In this document: positions 1 through 11,115 of the stretch, in pieces
Position numbering within the stretch: the stretch's first letter is position 1
How the letters are laid out: each line of letters starts with the position of its first letter
Assembly (NCBI GenBank): GCA_021234155.1
Contig: JAJEKV010000003.1
Location: 26,142,233 to 26,206,232, forward strand
Reading direction: 5' to 3'
Length of the DNA stretch: 64,000 nucleotides
Source of the DNA: Isoetes taiwanensis
Taxonomy: Eukaryota > Streptophyta > Lycopodiopsida > Isoetales > Isoetaceae
Made by a program: the position numbers and the translations under genes
Notes under the pieces: generated by a model
What the model was told of the DNA's origin: nothing
The model's input: only the letters and a program-made list of their open reading frames with translations
The model's database searches: none

Positions 1-439
1 TATGGAGTCGAACATGGGAGCTTCCTCCTCATCCAACAAATCTCCCAGGTATGTTTTTTTAATATGTTCTCTATTGTCTCCACTGTTTCACTGTATTTCA
101 CATCTTTTCACTGTTTTCTGTTTTGGTTTTGTCTTGTTTTCTGTTTTTGTTTTCTTTTTCTTAGTTATTGTTTAATTGAATACCTTGTACATGCATAAGT
201 CAGACTAGTGGTAAGACTAGTGGCAAGCAACCGAATTAGGAATCCTCAGAGACAGGTGATAGGAAGAAAAATATTGCAGAGCAGTAACAGAACATTACTA
301 TGAATGATTCACAACAGAAATTAAAAAACTTTCTATGAATGATCCATAACAGAATATAATTATAAATGAATGTTTCTAACTATGAACTAAGAACAGGAAT
401 TGCTTTACAGAAATTGCAATTCTAACTCACAGAATATGC
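1..439. other. AT-rich stretch, no gene recognised
   Basis: This stretch is AT-rich with T-rich runs. No coding signal, structural RNA or repeat end could be recognised in it. It precedes the palindrome-rich region. Confidence 0.5.
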
Positions 440-2015
440 TCCCTTGCAGGAAAGGTGCAGACTACACCCGGCTTTCTCGAAGGGGACTGGCTCCGACTGG
501 GTGGAGGCCTCGGCGACTAACGACAGATGTGCTGGCTGCTTTCTCGACTCGTGAGTCGAGAAAATGCTAGTCTCACACACAGCACTGCCAGGACCTTAAA
601 CCACATCTACCCTTGACGAAGCCAAGCTCTGGGGCATTCTTCTGTCCGAGGTGACTCTAGCCTGTCGAGAATACCCGCTAGTCTCACACACAACAATGCC
701 GGCTCCAGTGCATTCTCCAGGTGTCTGCAGACAGTCTGAGCCACTCTCCTTCGGACTATCTTGCTCGAATATTGCGAAGGGAAGTGGCCCTGACTGTCTG
801 CAGGCCTCTGTGTCTAACCACAGGGGAATTAATTTGAACAACCTCGACATGTTTTCTCGTGCATTCTCGACTCACAAGTCGAGAATCCCCTAGCCAGCCA
901 ATTCTTCTGTGTCTGGTCGCAGGCAGGGAAAAAATTAAGGAATTGTTATATCCAAAGTGGTGAAATAGACTTGGCTAAAGTATGCCAAAAGTTGAGGTGA
1001 AAGCTTCTAAGGTTTAGCTAAACTTTCCAAAATTTGCCACCTGTACATTCTTACATTTGGCTAAACTGTTATCTAAAAATTAAAAAATTTTCTATTACTT
1101 GGCTAATTTGCACTAATTCAAGACCTAAATATAATCAACCATAATAGATATAAATGTTATAGAATACGTTGGCTAAAGTACGCCAAAATTTACATGAAAG
1201 CTTCTAAGTTTTGGCTAAACTTTCAAATTTTTACAACTTATACCTTCTTGCGGTTAGCTAAAGTCGGACAAAATGGAGGTGGTGCGTGAAATAGACTTGG
1301 CTAATATTTTCTTTTTTTTGGCCCAAAAAGGCCCATAGTTTAGCCGATTTGTTTAAGAAAAATACCAAAATTTCGCCATTTGGCTAAGATTAGCCACTAT
1401 TTTTTTCCATGGTCGCAGGTGCCTCGACCCAGTCAGAGCCACTCTCCTTCGAACCATCTTCCTCGAACATTGCAAAGGGGAGGGGCTCGGACTGGGTCAA
1501 GGCCTCTGCAACTAACCACAAGGAAAGGCATCCTTAAGGCCTCAGCCAGCCAACAAGTTTTTACTCTACTGAAGACTCGATAATGCCATAAGTTGGCTTG
1601 CTGTCTGCATTCTCGACTCGGGAGTCGAGAATGCCTTAACCAGCCAGCACTCCAGGAGGACTACCTGGAGTTTTCACTGGCTAAGGCATTCTCGACTTGT
1701 GAGTCGAGAATGCAGACAGCAAGCCAACACTTGCATTCTCGACTTGCGAGTCGAGAATGCCAACCACAGGGAAATGCATCCCTTAAGGCCAGCATCCTCA
1801 AGGTGCTCTGGCTGTTGTCTCGATTCGTGAGTCGAGAAGACCCGCTAGTCTCACAAACAGCCCAAGGTTGAGTGCATTCTCCTAGGTGCCTCTAGCCTGT
1901 CTGAGCCACTCTCCTTCGAATCATCTTCCTCGAATATTGCGAAGGGGAGTGGCTCGGACTGGGTGGAGGCCTTTGCGACTAACCACAGGGGGATGCATTT
2001 GAACCGCATCTCTAA
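440..2015. repeat. Hairpin-rich repeat block upstream of the DGQHS gene
   Basis: The block contains four copies (about 440-520, 715-810, 1425-1515, 1880-1985) of a unit that is itself an imperfect inverted repeat. One arm reads GAGCCACTCTCCTTCGAA and the other TTGCGAAGGGGAGTGGCTC, and the outer parts carry GACTGGGT and CCAGTC-like complements. The units are interspersed with six copies of the TTTCTCGACTCG-type palindrome (540, 862, 1607, 1686, 1733, 1816). Between 950 and 1390 the words TTGGCTAA and TTAGCCA recur in both orientations. The same 24-bp palindrome recurs in introns of the gene at 3.1-19.9 kb, so this block probably belongs to the same element. No convincing coding sequence lies within it; the short open frames are by-products of the repeats. 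Confidence 0.7.
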
Positions 2016-2137
2016 GGCCCCAGGTGGAAGCATGATCTATACACAACTAGCATGCCTAACAGATACTCGGTCTGGATGGAGCCCTTTGCTTCTAAATGGA
2101 AGGGAAGGCATTCCAAAAAAAAATATAGACACATGAA

Positions 2138-2412
2138 ACTGTTCGCGAGTTGCTCCGATTTATAGTTCCCTTGCTGAGCATCTCTCAACTCAGAGAGTTT
2201 CTCGATGCTGAAATATGCTCAACAAAGAAACGATAAATCAGGCGAGTTGTCGAACAGTTCCATGAGCAAAATAGGGAGCTGTTCGCGTCTTACTCCGATC
2301 CATTGTTTCCGTGCCGAGCATCTCTCAACCCAGAGAGTATATTTCATCTCTCGACGCTGAAATATGCTCGACAAGGAAACAATAAATCCATCGAGCTTTC
2401 GAGCAGTTCCAT
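2138..2412. repeat. Direct duplication of about 130 bp
   Basis: Two diverged copies (about 2138-2268 and 2280-2412) both run from GTTCGCG through GAGCATCTCTCAAC to GAGCAGTTCC or GAACAGTTCC. The second copy overlaps the 3' end of the minus-strand exon at 2344-2700, so the duplication may have copied part of that gene. Confidence 0.7.
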
Positions 2413-2700
2413 GTCCAAAATACATCTGGGATGTTCTACAAACATAATGAAAGAGGCATCTCTGAAACTCACCTCTTCTCGCAAGAATTCCTTGGGCCAT
2501 TGTATCACGGATCCCGCAGCCTCACCGAGAGTCTTCGCTTCTTCTGTTGGCCTCATCAACAATGCATCCGCATCAAATACTCGTATCAAAGCGATTCTCG
2601 TGTATCCCTCTTCCATGGCGCTGCAGTGAAGAGTTCCCGTGTGTTGCAGCTCATCTCCGCTTGCTACCTTAGCCCCATGCTCATTGATCAAATCAACTAT
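2344..2700 (-). pseudogene. Exon resembling the DUF8039-type domain of CACTA/En-Spm transposon proteins
   Basis: On the minus strand a plausible 3' splice site (CAAATAG, near 2700) is followed by about 118 codons without a stop. The translation has a glycine/valine-rich start, then a segment with RIALIRVFDADALLMRP, then TLGEAAGSVIQWP. The order of a hydrophobic beta-strand, a proline, a KTL/TLGEA block, G-S/T and a terminal WPK is characteristic, to my knowledge, of the domain found in plant proteins annotated as TNP1/En-Spm or CACTA-associated. The exon is transcribed divergently from the gene beginning near 3097, about 400 bp away. Upstream exons of this minus-strand gene were not identified, and the 3' part overlaps a direct duplication. 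It may be a decayed transposon protein. Family assignment is by eye and moderate. Confidence 0.45.
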
Positions 2701-3096
2701 TTGCAAAAAGACACGCAGTTAGAACTAGACAAAGAATATAGCGCTGATAGGAGCTTACAGCGTTGTGGCGCCATCCGTGAACTCGCTCACAATCGATCTC
2801 CGCCTCCGGTCACTGTGCGCCCCGAAGTCGCCAATGCCGCAGTAAAACTAAGCACCCGGAAATCTCCACTGCGCTCACTAAGACCCTGGAAATGAATGAA
2901 TTTTGAATTGGTCTTTGGGCGGGCTAAAGCTGGCCGTGCTGTACCCTTAGCCCGCTTTTTTGCCTTGAATGATTGTATGTCCTTAATTTCAAATTTAAGA
3001 ACACGCCCGACCTTTTTTACGTGCAGTCTTAAAACCTCCAAGGCGCGGAAGAGACTCAATTTACAAGGGAATTCGAGGATGCGGGGGCATACAGAT

Positions 3097-4291
3097 ATGA
3101 CGACTCCATCGAAGAAGCGAGGCGCCGGAGCGGATGCTAGTTCAAGCGGCACCAAGAAAAGAAAAACAGGGACTCCAGGTGAGCTCTCAATTTTGTGTTC
3201 GGTCAGGATACCTTTTCTGATCCATCCTTCTGTCTTGCAGCATTCACTGCGGAGACGCTAGTGATCACTGGCAGAACTCCGTTCTTCGTTATCGAAGGAT
3301 TGGAGACAGAGCTACTTGATACACCAGTAGATTCTTGGTGGTATGTCGAAGTATCAACAAGTGGGAAGGAGAAAGATCTGTTCCTGTGGCAAAGGGATAA
3401 GAAGAGCTCCGGCGACAAGTACAAGAAGGTCGGTGTCGTACTCTCCGTCTCTGCGCCAGATTCGAAGCATCTAACATTGTATATGGAAGACTGCCTGAAG
3501 GGTAAGTTCTACCACACGAAGAAGTTATCAGTATCCAATTACTCTCACTCTTCAATGAGCAAGTCGAAGGGGACCGATAAAAGGCCGGCGCCTTTAAATT
3601 GTCAGAACCTTGAGTGGAAGGATCTGGAAGGGATGAAGGAGGCCAGAACCCTGACATCCAGGGAGCTTGGAATGGAGATTTTTAGGGTGAGGGAGAAGTT
3701 GTTCAACACCGGGAGCTTTACGTTCAGCGTGTTAAAGACTCTAAAGCACTCGACAGTTACCAAGGATGTAGTTCGGCAAGAAAAAACTCCAGACAGGAAT
3801 GCAAGTCATGAAGCAGATGAGAGTACACGGGAGGATTCAGATGCTGAAGAAGAGGAAGATATGGTCGATTCCCAATTCTTGAATCCAGATGAGCAGATCA
3901 GGAAATCACAGAGAGGGGCCCAGAAGATGGAGCGGCTGGCTCAGTATTATCCATTAGGAATGGGGCACAAGTTGCTGCTGGACATCAGACGCCTGAAGGT
4001 TTGCACTGGAGATGTCGTCCTGTTCAACCACAGGGAATTTAATCCAGCACACATGCTGGAGATTCTGAACTTGATGGTGCGACATCCTGTTGCGGATCCA
4101 ATGCCTGCGGATGTCATACCGTTCAGCAGATCGACAGGTGAGTTGTTCAGGTGGAAGTCTGAGGATGACCTGAAGGGAAAAGACATCAGGTTTTGGGTTG
4201 TGGATGGCCAACATTCAGTGAGGGCAGCACAAGTATTGCAGACGGAAAAGGAAGTGCCGCAAAGGATCAAGGACAGATATTCCAAACGAGA
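3097..4291 (+). pseudogene. DGQHS (ParB/DGQHR-like) protein, N-terminal exons
   Basis: Exon 1 (3097-3178) begins MTTPSKKRG and is rich in K, R, S and T, like a nuclear localisation signal. The donor CCAG/GTGAGC and acceptor CTTGCAG bound a 62-bp intron (3179-3240), and the frame continues in exon 2 from 3241. Exon 2 has an unrecognised N-terminal part with WWYVEV and LFLWQRDKK. An acidic, low-complexity stretch (DSDAEEEEDMVDS) follows, then a conserved-looking block with FNPAHMLEIL and FWVVDGQHSVRAAQ. The DGQHS core followed by R-A-A matches the DGQHR/ParB-like fold, in which this loop contributes to nucleotide binding or nuclease activity. The exon is cut at 4291 by an 11.15-kb insertion, and its reading continues at 15443. 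GC content is higher than in the flanks. The biochemical role is unknown. Confidence 0.6.
4288..4291. repeat. Target-site copy GAGA, left
   Basis: GAGA precedes the element start AACAAG at 4292. The second copy is at 15443-15446. Both lie inside the coding sequence of the DGQHS gene. Confidence 0.65.
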
Positions 4292-5369
4292 AACAAGATT
4301 GCAAATTAAACGGGAGTGTTGCGGCACTCCCGTTTCAAAGATTCCCTTTAAAAAAATACCATGCTCTTAAAATTGGCCTTTTTTGGATAAACTTGAAAAT
4401 TTCAGAAGGTTCAAAAATTTTTCCCCCTCATTTTGACCCCTCATTAAGTGACAAGTTTGTTTTTTGCAAAGAAACACCCTTGAAAATGGCAAAATGTAGA
4501 CATGAATACATAATCTCTGAAAGTGAGATATCAAAAATATCAAAATAGAGAAGAAAAAATAATAATTATTTCTTTAAATATTTTCAGTATATTAATTTGG
4601 CACCTTCCAAATTTGGTGCATATTGAACGATACGCTTGTCAGACGTTGCAACTGGGTATCTGTCCCAAGTCTCCACATTTAGTTGTTCCATCAAACATGT
4701 TTGACATGTTATGACGATCTATTGGCTGAATAAGAAACAAGAAAATAATCAAGTAAACAAATGAACACTAGGGTACATAAAACAAACAAGGTGCTACGCA
4801 CGGAGGGTTGCCCTCCATGGCCGGAGGGTGAAGTGGCTTAAATCATACTTTAAAGTCATGTTTTTACAATCAATTCAAAATTGCTACTTCAAAACAATAG
4901 AGTACTTGATACCATGACTTTATGAGGATTGGCCTGAAGAGATCTTTGGTGCTCGACATGGAACAAGGATGGTCTGATCTCAACACGGTTTGCCTGGTCT
5001 AGAAGAAGGCAGGTTATGCATTAGATTTATTAGGTGGGAATGTGTGGAAGAATATGGTCTCGCCTTGCAAATTAAGCTCTTGTTAATATAAGCAAATCTT
5101 CATCATTTAAGTTAATGTAAAGCAATGCATTTGAGAATTAAGATACAACTCTTCTTTAACATATTTAATGTTAAGTCTGTCTTCACACGACACTAAATAG
5201 TGTAGGCAGGTTATGCATTGGAATTTTTTTTTCTTGCTTAAGTAACGTTGAGAAATGAGTGAAATGTAACATAAGCGCGGGTATAATACTTGCTTCATAA
5301 ATTTCATACATAAGCACAAGCAAGCAATAATAGAAATGGACTTTTAAAGGTCAAATCTAAGATGCATGT

Positions 5370-5515
5370 ATACACAACACCAAAACCACCCCTATCCAAG
5401 GCCCTTTGCTCATTGAAATTCCTTGTGGCATTGCGCAACACTTGTATTGAAATTCCAAGGTTTCTAGCTTCAACAACTTGTACATCATTAGAACCACCGT
5501 TCTGCCCACTAGTCA
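5370..5515 (-). pseudogene. TMK-like receptor kinase exon fragment
   Basis: The minus-strand frame reads DVQVVEARNLGISIQVLRNA followed by TRNFNEQRALDRGGFGVVY. ISIQVLR..T.NF.E...LGRGGFGVVY is the start of the kinase domain in TMK-type leucine-rich-repeat receptor kinases; the glycine loop here is DRGGFGVVY instead of GRGGFGVVY. Only the juxtamembrane segment and glycine loop are present. TMKs are plasma-membrane kinases involved in auxin signalling. Confidence 0.7.
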
Positions 5516-5724
5516 TGTTATATGCCTCCTTTGCATAATGATTCAAAATACATTATTTTGTAATGATTATAAACTGCAATAGACAAAACCTGTATGACAT
5601 CAAGAAAAGATAAGACCTTGACTTTGAAAGAATCTGATGTAGTTGAATCAAGATATATTTACATTTTTTGCCCGTTCTTGAGCTATGACAAACTTGTCAA
5701 GAGCATCAGATATCTACCTTTGAG

Positions 5725-5905
5725 TTGGCGGATCTTTAAGAACATATATGTGATTATATTTGGCGTTACACAATCAATTTGCATCCTAGCATAACACTCC
5801 AATGCTTCATGGCCTAATCCATGCTCAGGATATCCCGCAATTAAAGAAGTCCATGATACTATGTTTCAATCCGATAATTTATTGAAGATCTCCTGGGGGT
5901 CTGCA
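5725..5905 (-). pseudogene. Pentatricopeptide repeat (PPR, PLS-type) fragment
   Basis: The minus-strand translation has NKLSD, a TGA at a position usually R, NIVSWTSLIAGYPEHGLG, HEALECYARMQ and TPNIITYMFLK. VSW.SLIAGY...G...EAL..Y..MQ...V.PN..T is the PLS-class PPR consensus. Such proteins act in organellar RNA editing and processing and are numerous in non-seed plants. The fragment covers only about 1.5 repeats, with no start or end. Confidence 0.75.
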
Positions 5906-6779
5906 AATCAGTTGTAAATGTTATCATGACACCATATATTTCTTGGTATGTGACCCTTTCTTCTACAATGCATGGGCAGGTAGCATATTTATTGATTTGG
6001 TCAAGCTATACTCCCTGAGTATGTTTTATGTTTATAGAACATTTTCTAAGCATGACTAACTATCATGCTCAGAAACTAGATGTACGTCATGTACGACATA
6101 CCGGGCCTCATAGTTTTCATGATTACTACACTAGAGCTTCCAATTTCCTATATGAGTTTGGGGGTCATTCTTTGACAGTGTAAGTATAAAGAAAATGACA
6201 AGCTCAAATCTCTTACATACCAAAAGTTTAGAACATTTATTAAGCACAAGTTTTACTACATAACACAAATTTTAATGCATGGGTTCTTCATTTTTTCGTA
6301 ACTAAGTTTTCAGAACTTTCTGAAGCCCATTAAACCAACCTTGGGAGCATGTTAACATTCATAGCATTTAGCAAACAATCCAAATGAATGAACCGATTTA
6401 TTCAGGTTATATATACTCGCCCAAACTTCAAAGTGCCGCATGCACGAATATCCATATCATTATGCCAACATTTATGCAATATATCCATGTCCAGCTTAGA
6501 ATACGAGGTAGCTTATCAACTGCATTCTGAAAAACAATTGCAAGCTTATGTGCATTAGCTGCAACATTATAAGATGTACTACTTTTTAAGAGATGGAATC
6601 AATAAAGTACATTTTAAGCAAGAGTTAGTGGAACTTTCTCGATAAATTCCTCTATGGTTTATAGTTTTGTTTGTCCTTATTTGGCTTTGGATTAACAAAA
6701 TAGAGAAAAAGAAATAGCTTTACGAATTTGATGTCTACGGTACGTTGCCATAAAGGATGCACAAGTATTATATGAACGT

Positions 6780-7008
6780 TGCCATAAAGGATGCACAAGT
6801 ATTATATGAACTGCAAAACTAGTGAGTGTAGATCCAATAACGGAATTAATTGATAAAAAAATGGCAACATTAAAGCGGTGAACCATATGACGAGAAAGAT
6901 TGGAATCGTTGAAATAATTCAAAGGATATTGCTCCTTCCATGGATGCCAAGGAACTTTTCCCATGTCAAAAAGATGGGAAGGGCATTCACGCCAAATGTA
7001 GGGAACTG
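6780..7008 (-). pseudogene. AUX1/LAX fragment, downstream exon, frameshifted
   Basis: After an acceptor (TTTGCAG, near 7008) the translation is FPTFGVNALPIFLTWEKFLG, a stop, then TIPIFLVIWFTALMLPFF. A second frame carries NSVIGSTLTSFAVHII. This matches the AUX1/LAX order F.TFG...P..F.WEK.LG.H, IP.WF.A...PFF and NS.VGS.L.SF.VYI.P. It directly follows the previous exon in order and strand. One stop and one frameshift. Confidence 0.7.
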
Positions 7009-7078
7009 CAAACCATGTCCATAATATATTATATAAAAAGCAAAATATGAAGCTTGTTATAAATTAATTACGCAAACC

Positions 7079-7284
7079 TGATGCAAGAAACCCAAAATCA
7101 CTGCAGCATCCCGATACATTGATTTGGGGAGACATCTTGTCTCCATATACCCAATGTACACGCTTATGGCCGATGGCAAGGTACATGTTAAGATATATAA
7201 TAAATACGTAGTCTTAAACGTTTGCGGCTGCTTCATTGCGTGCATAAATTTCCTGGTTGCATGGATTGAAGCAAGTCCCTGCAA
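7079..7284 (-). pseudogene. AUX1/LAX auxin influx carrier fragment, upstream exon
   Basis: The minus-strand frame contains FMHAMKQPQTFKTTYLLYIL, TLPSAISVYIGY and LPKSMYRDAAVILGFLHQ. These correspond to the AUX1/LAX block IMHAM..P..FK..YL, TLPSA.AVYW and LPRS.YRD.AV.LM..HQ. It ends at a plausible donor (CATCAG/GTTTGC, near 7079). AUX1/LAX proteins import auxin across the plasma membrane. Only part of the transporter is present, so it is a captured pseudogene fragment. Confidence 0.7.
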
Positions 7285-7759
7285 TAGAGCTAAACTTTAA
7301 GAAGCATATAATCTACATAAGACAACGCTATGCAGTGAAAAAATATATGCCATACCTTTGAAGAAATTAACTTTAAATCTTCTATATAAGCTTCTGCACG
7401 TACTATAATTGCTTAGTCTTAAGTTGCTCAATCTGACTTCATATTGTGGTCTGCCCGTCAGCCAAGGCTCCTAATTTGCATCAATCAACTCTGCTGCTTC
7501 TGTGTAATGCCGATATGTCCAGTTATCTCCAACATCAGTATGTCCAAATACAAAAATTGTCTGCACTAAAACCGTTTAAGGCATGAAATTTTGCTTGTTA
7601 CATCTGTGAACTCCACACTCTGTGTAAATGTGAAACCAAAGAGATTCACACGTCGTCATGGTTGAATGAAACAAAACTTTAACTCGTTTTCAAACTCTCT
7701 GTAATCCCTGAGGAAGCACCAGACTTTGATTACATTCATTGCTCAGCCTCAAACTTGCC

Positions 7760-9750
7760 AAAATCTGCCCTCACCAGTGAGAAGAAACCTGCTTCAAAAG
7801 ACCATGATATCTGTTTTAATCATGCACCTATGTAACCCACATTAATCATGCATGCTATGACTGCCTAGCCAACATGAACCAATGCCCCCATTGGCATTAG
7901 GCAGCTATGAAGGCAAATTATCCGAGGCCTTTTAGTCCCAGGTCTCTTAACATTCTCTTTAAGGATCCAAGAAATAGGAGTATTCACAATGTAAATGAAT
8001 AGAGCTGCATGCAAAAACTGACAATATCCTACATGCATTCTGCTACCAATAGAATCAGAAAGAAAATGAGTTGAGCCTGTCAAAATATATATCATGCATA
8101 GAACAAAGGAAGCACTTACCACGTCCGTGTATTTGGCCTTGCTCTGCAAATATAATGTTAGCAATGAGAATCTTTTGCCAGGAATCTTTTTTACCTATGT
8201 CATTCTATATCTCTCTCTTTTCCATCTATCAGCTTCATTTCTTCTGTTGTGCACCATCATTCAGATTGCAGTCTGCATTGCCAGATTATTTCACTTGTCA
8301 ATTGAGTTGGTACAATGTGTCATAGGTAATGTCAATAGAATTTTGATATTCTGTGATATGTAAGTCATAGAAAAATGGCATGTCCTAACCTCATTATAAT
8401 GCAGCAATCCACCCAAATGTAACACTAGCACCACCTTAATAACGAAGTTGCCCAAGCACATGCAGACTATACTAATAATGTCGTAGAAAGGGACAGTGAT
8501 AATGTAGAAGGGCACAGCAGATAGTCTAAAAAACTGGACAATAGCAAATCTGCAACTATATGAATCTATAGCACCACCTTAATGAGAACATGGGTGAATC
8601 ATCAAAATGCGTAGATGCTTCATTGCTGTAGAAAATAAATGTTTTGGCAAGATCTCAAGGGATCCTCCTTTACTTCATTTCTTGCTAGCTCTATGTGGCT
8701 CAGCATTTGCATCAAGTTCTTGTTCATTCCAAACACACAAAAGGAAAATTACAGAGACCATTATATATTACGTTATGTAGAATGCAAAGAGGGAAGCCAA
8801 TAGGAACGGACAACAATGGGACCTAGAGACCAAATCTGGCCCCACCAGTGAGAAGAAAGCTGCTTCAAAAGACCATGATAACTATCTTAATCATGCACCT
8901 ATGTAACCCACTTTAATCATGCACGCTATGACTGCCCATGCAATCAAAGCCAACATGAACCAATGCCCTCATTGGCATCAGGCAGCTACAAAGGTTCTGA
9001 TCTATTGGAGGTAAATTTATGGCCACAGTTTTGGATTTGCTTTACTAGAGGCCGATTTCATTTGGGGACTGAGTGGATCTTGAGCAACAAAAAGGTCATT
9101 TCCTATTTCTCTCTTCTTCCTCTTTTCTGCATTTCCCTCGTCGCATGTATTTCTTGCATGAAGAGTAGAAAGTTAAGTTGACTAGCACCTAATTTTCTGT
9201 GTTTTTAAAGGTTTGATCTTAAAGTGCAAGTCATAGAGCTTTTATAGATTGCATATCTCGATGTAAACAATCTATTTGAGTTAAATAGAGGTTGTAAAGG
9301 GTAATTTTTTGGGCGATGTATCTCTACATCAATACATGAATATAATACTTGACTTGCCGTTCTTTGTGAGCTTCTCGCAGACAGCAAGACAGAAAATAAA
9401 CAGTCCTAATAAAGGCGACAAAGTAGAGCAGAGATGCAGGGACTTTTGGATTGCAGCCGCCACAATGGTAGAGATGATTTTCTATAAAAAGTAATTGCTT
9501 TATCTCTACCATAGTTCCGAGGATTTTTAGTCCTAGGTCTCTTAACATTCTCTTTAACGATCCAAGAAACAGGCGTATTCACAATGCAAATGAATAGAGC
9601 TGCATGTAAAAACAGGCAATGTCCTACATGCATTCTGCTACCAACAGAATCAGAAAGAAAATGAGTTTAGCCTGTCAAAATATATATCATGACATAGAAC
9701 AAAGGAAGCACTTACCGCATTCAATATCTTTGTATTTGGCCTTGCTCTGC
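7760..9750 (-). repeat. Direct duplication inside the capture element, second copy interrupted
   Basis: About 390 bp at 7760-8150 recurs at 8840-8996 plus 9517-9740. Shared words include CCAACATGAACCAATGCCC, GGTCTCTTAACATTCTCTTT, GAATAGAGCTGCATG and GTATTTGGCCTTGCTCTGC. The second copy is split by about 520 bp (8997-9516) with no counterpart in the first. On the minus strand both copies contain SKAKY(T/K)D before a possible donor, so another captured exon may be here, but I do not recognise it. Confidence 0.65.
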
Positions 9751-10059
9751 TTCAAAACTGGATTGCTTTATGCGCATTAAGTAGTACATGCTTAGTTTAA
9801 CCTGTTGAAGCTGCAGGGCCATGAATACCATCAGTTACTATAGTAATAGTCACATGCCTAAGTTCCATTTTGCTAATTATTAATCATACAAGAAAATCGA
9901 TTTGGTTCTTGGATCTGGGAGGTTCGGGAGGACCTGCTGGTGCTAATGCCTGGACCAACATTATGCATTTTTTATCCAAGTTAAAGAGAATAAGAAATGA
10001 AACCAAGATAAATATACAACCAAGTGCCTGCACTAGAACTCATGATGATGCTTCATATA

Positions 10060-10233
10060 AAATGATGTGCAAAAAAAATATGCACCGTTTCTCCTGGTTG
10101 AAATGCATCTGCTATACGACGTTTGATGGTTGCTATTTCTTTTGAAGTGAAATCCTCAATAATTTCATCCTTAGTTGTAATATATCTTTCAGCAAAGCAT
10201 GTATCAACTTGCACACTATCTAACCACGCATCC
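10060..10233 (-). pseudogene. CD2BP2 exon fragment (after the FNL block)
   Basis: The translation reads DAWLDSVQVDTCFAERY, then DFTSKEIATIKRRIADAF and QPGETV. DAWLDS directly continues the preceding exon, as in CD2BP2, and the IKRRIA...PGETV motif follows in the plant proteins. The terminal GYF domain was not found, so the captured copy is partial. Confidence 0.65.
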
Positions 10234-10330
10234 TGCAAGTCAGAAAAAGTCATGATAAGAAACTCAAGCATGCTAAACAAATATTTCTTATATTTTTCTT
10301 GTTCCTTACATTCACTCCTACCTTGTACTC

Positions 10331-10481
10331 TCTATCAGATTTGTATTCAACATAGTTCCCATTTGCATCGAAGTATCCTTCTCTTCTTTCCTTTTTCAGG
10401 TTAAAGGGTTCAAGTTGCACTCCATTTTCATCTTCCTGGTTGCGTGTCGGAAGACACATATAGACAGCCATATTAATGCAT
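10331..10481 (-). pseudogene. CD2BP2 exon fragment (central part)
   Basis: The translation contains DENGVQLEPFNLKKERREGYF followed by DANGNYVEYKSDREYK. The I/L-EPFNL..ER.EGYFD..GN.VEY pattern is the best-conserved block of plant CD2BP2. The exon lies in the expected order before the 10060-10233 fragment and on the same strand. It is the main evidence for the CD2BP2 call. Confidence 0.7.
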
Positions 10482-10589
10482 TTGCCATAAAACGGATATC
10501 CCTCTGAGATAATACAACGATCTAAATAATCAAATTGGCCGATTATATTACCTCGTATTCTTCTTCAGCTGCCACCACATTATTAGCAC

Positions 10590-10765
10590 AGAAGTATCCT
10601 CCGAGCTACGCAGTTGTTCATCCATAATTGTCCGCCGAATTGCCCTTTCTGTTGCAGCAACATGAGGGCCCCTTTGGAGCATTGGGCCACATTGTTCTTC
10701 ACCTGGGACCGTATCCAACTTCTTAACACCCTTTTTCTCTTTGGGAAAAGGAAGCTTCTTTTCCC
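10590..10765 (-). pseudogene. CD2BP2 exon fragment, duplicated copy
   Basis: This second copy of the 10930-11115 exon has KKLPFPKEKKGVKKLDTVPG, GPMLQRGPHVAATERAIRRT and MDEQLRSSEDTSV. It lacks the stop of the first copy. The flanks are duplicated as well (CACAATCACCGT, CTTCGAGGTGCTAGAAGAAATC). This suggests an internal tandem duplication of about 350 bp after capture. Confidence 0.55.
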
Positions 10766-10929
10766 TAAAACACAATCACCGTGTCACAAGTCTTCGAGAT
10801 GCTAGAAGAAATCACATAGAATTTAACCCTACCAGAATAAGGAAAACTTAAATAATTTAGAACCTAAGCATACCTTGTTGTATCTTCGTGCTCTTCCTCG
10901 AGGTTGTCATAGTTAAACACACATCATTT

Positions 10930-11115
10930 ACCACAGAAGTATCCTCCGAGCTATGCAGTCATTCATCCATAATTGTCTGCCAAACTGCCCTTTCTGTTGC
11001 AGCAACACGAGGGTCCTTTTGGAGCATTGGGCCACATTGTTCTTCACCTGGGACCGTATCCAACTTCTTAGCACCTTTTTTCCCTCTGGAAAAACGAACC
11101 TTCTTTTCCCTAAAA
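10930..11115 (-). pseudogene. CD2BP2 (U5 snRNP 52K, GYF protein) exon fragment, first copy
   Basis: The minus-strand translation gives KKVRFSRGKKGAKKLDTVPG, EEQCGPMLQKDPRVAATERA and, after one in-frame TGA, HSSEDTSV. A basic RFPKGKK-type start followed by DPR.AA.ERA is typical of the N-terminal part of CD2BP2/LIN1, a spliceosomal protein that links U5 snRNP through its GYF domain. The exon is repeated about 350 bp further along the element (10590-10765). Captured and decayed. Confidence 0.55.

Noticed and set aside
596-850. Overlapping open frames on both strands at 0.6-2.0 kb
   Set aside because: They are by-products of GC-rich inverted repeats; the same words are read on both strands and no protein family is apparent.
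6692-6964. Minus-strand frame reading MGKVPWHPWKEQ...
   Set aside because: It is mostly an out-of-frame reading of the AUX1/LAX fragment; the matching frame has WEKFLG and VIWF.
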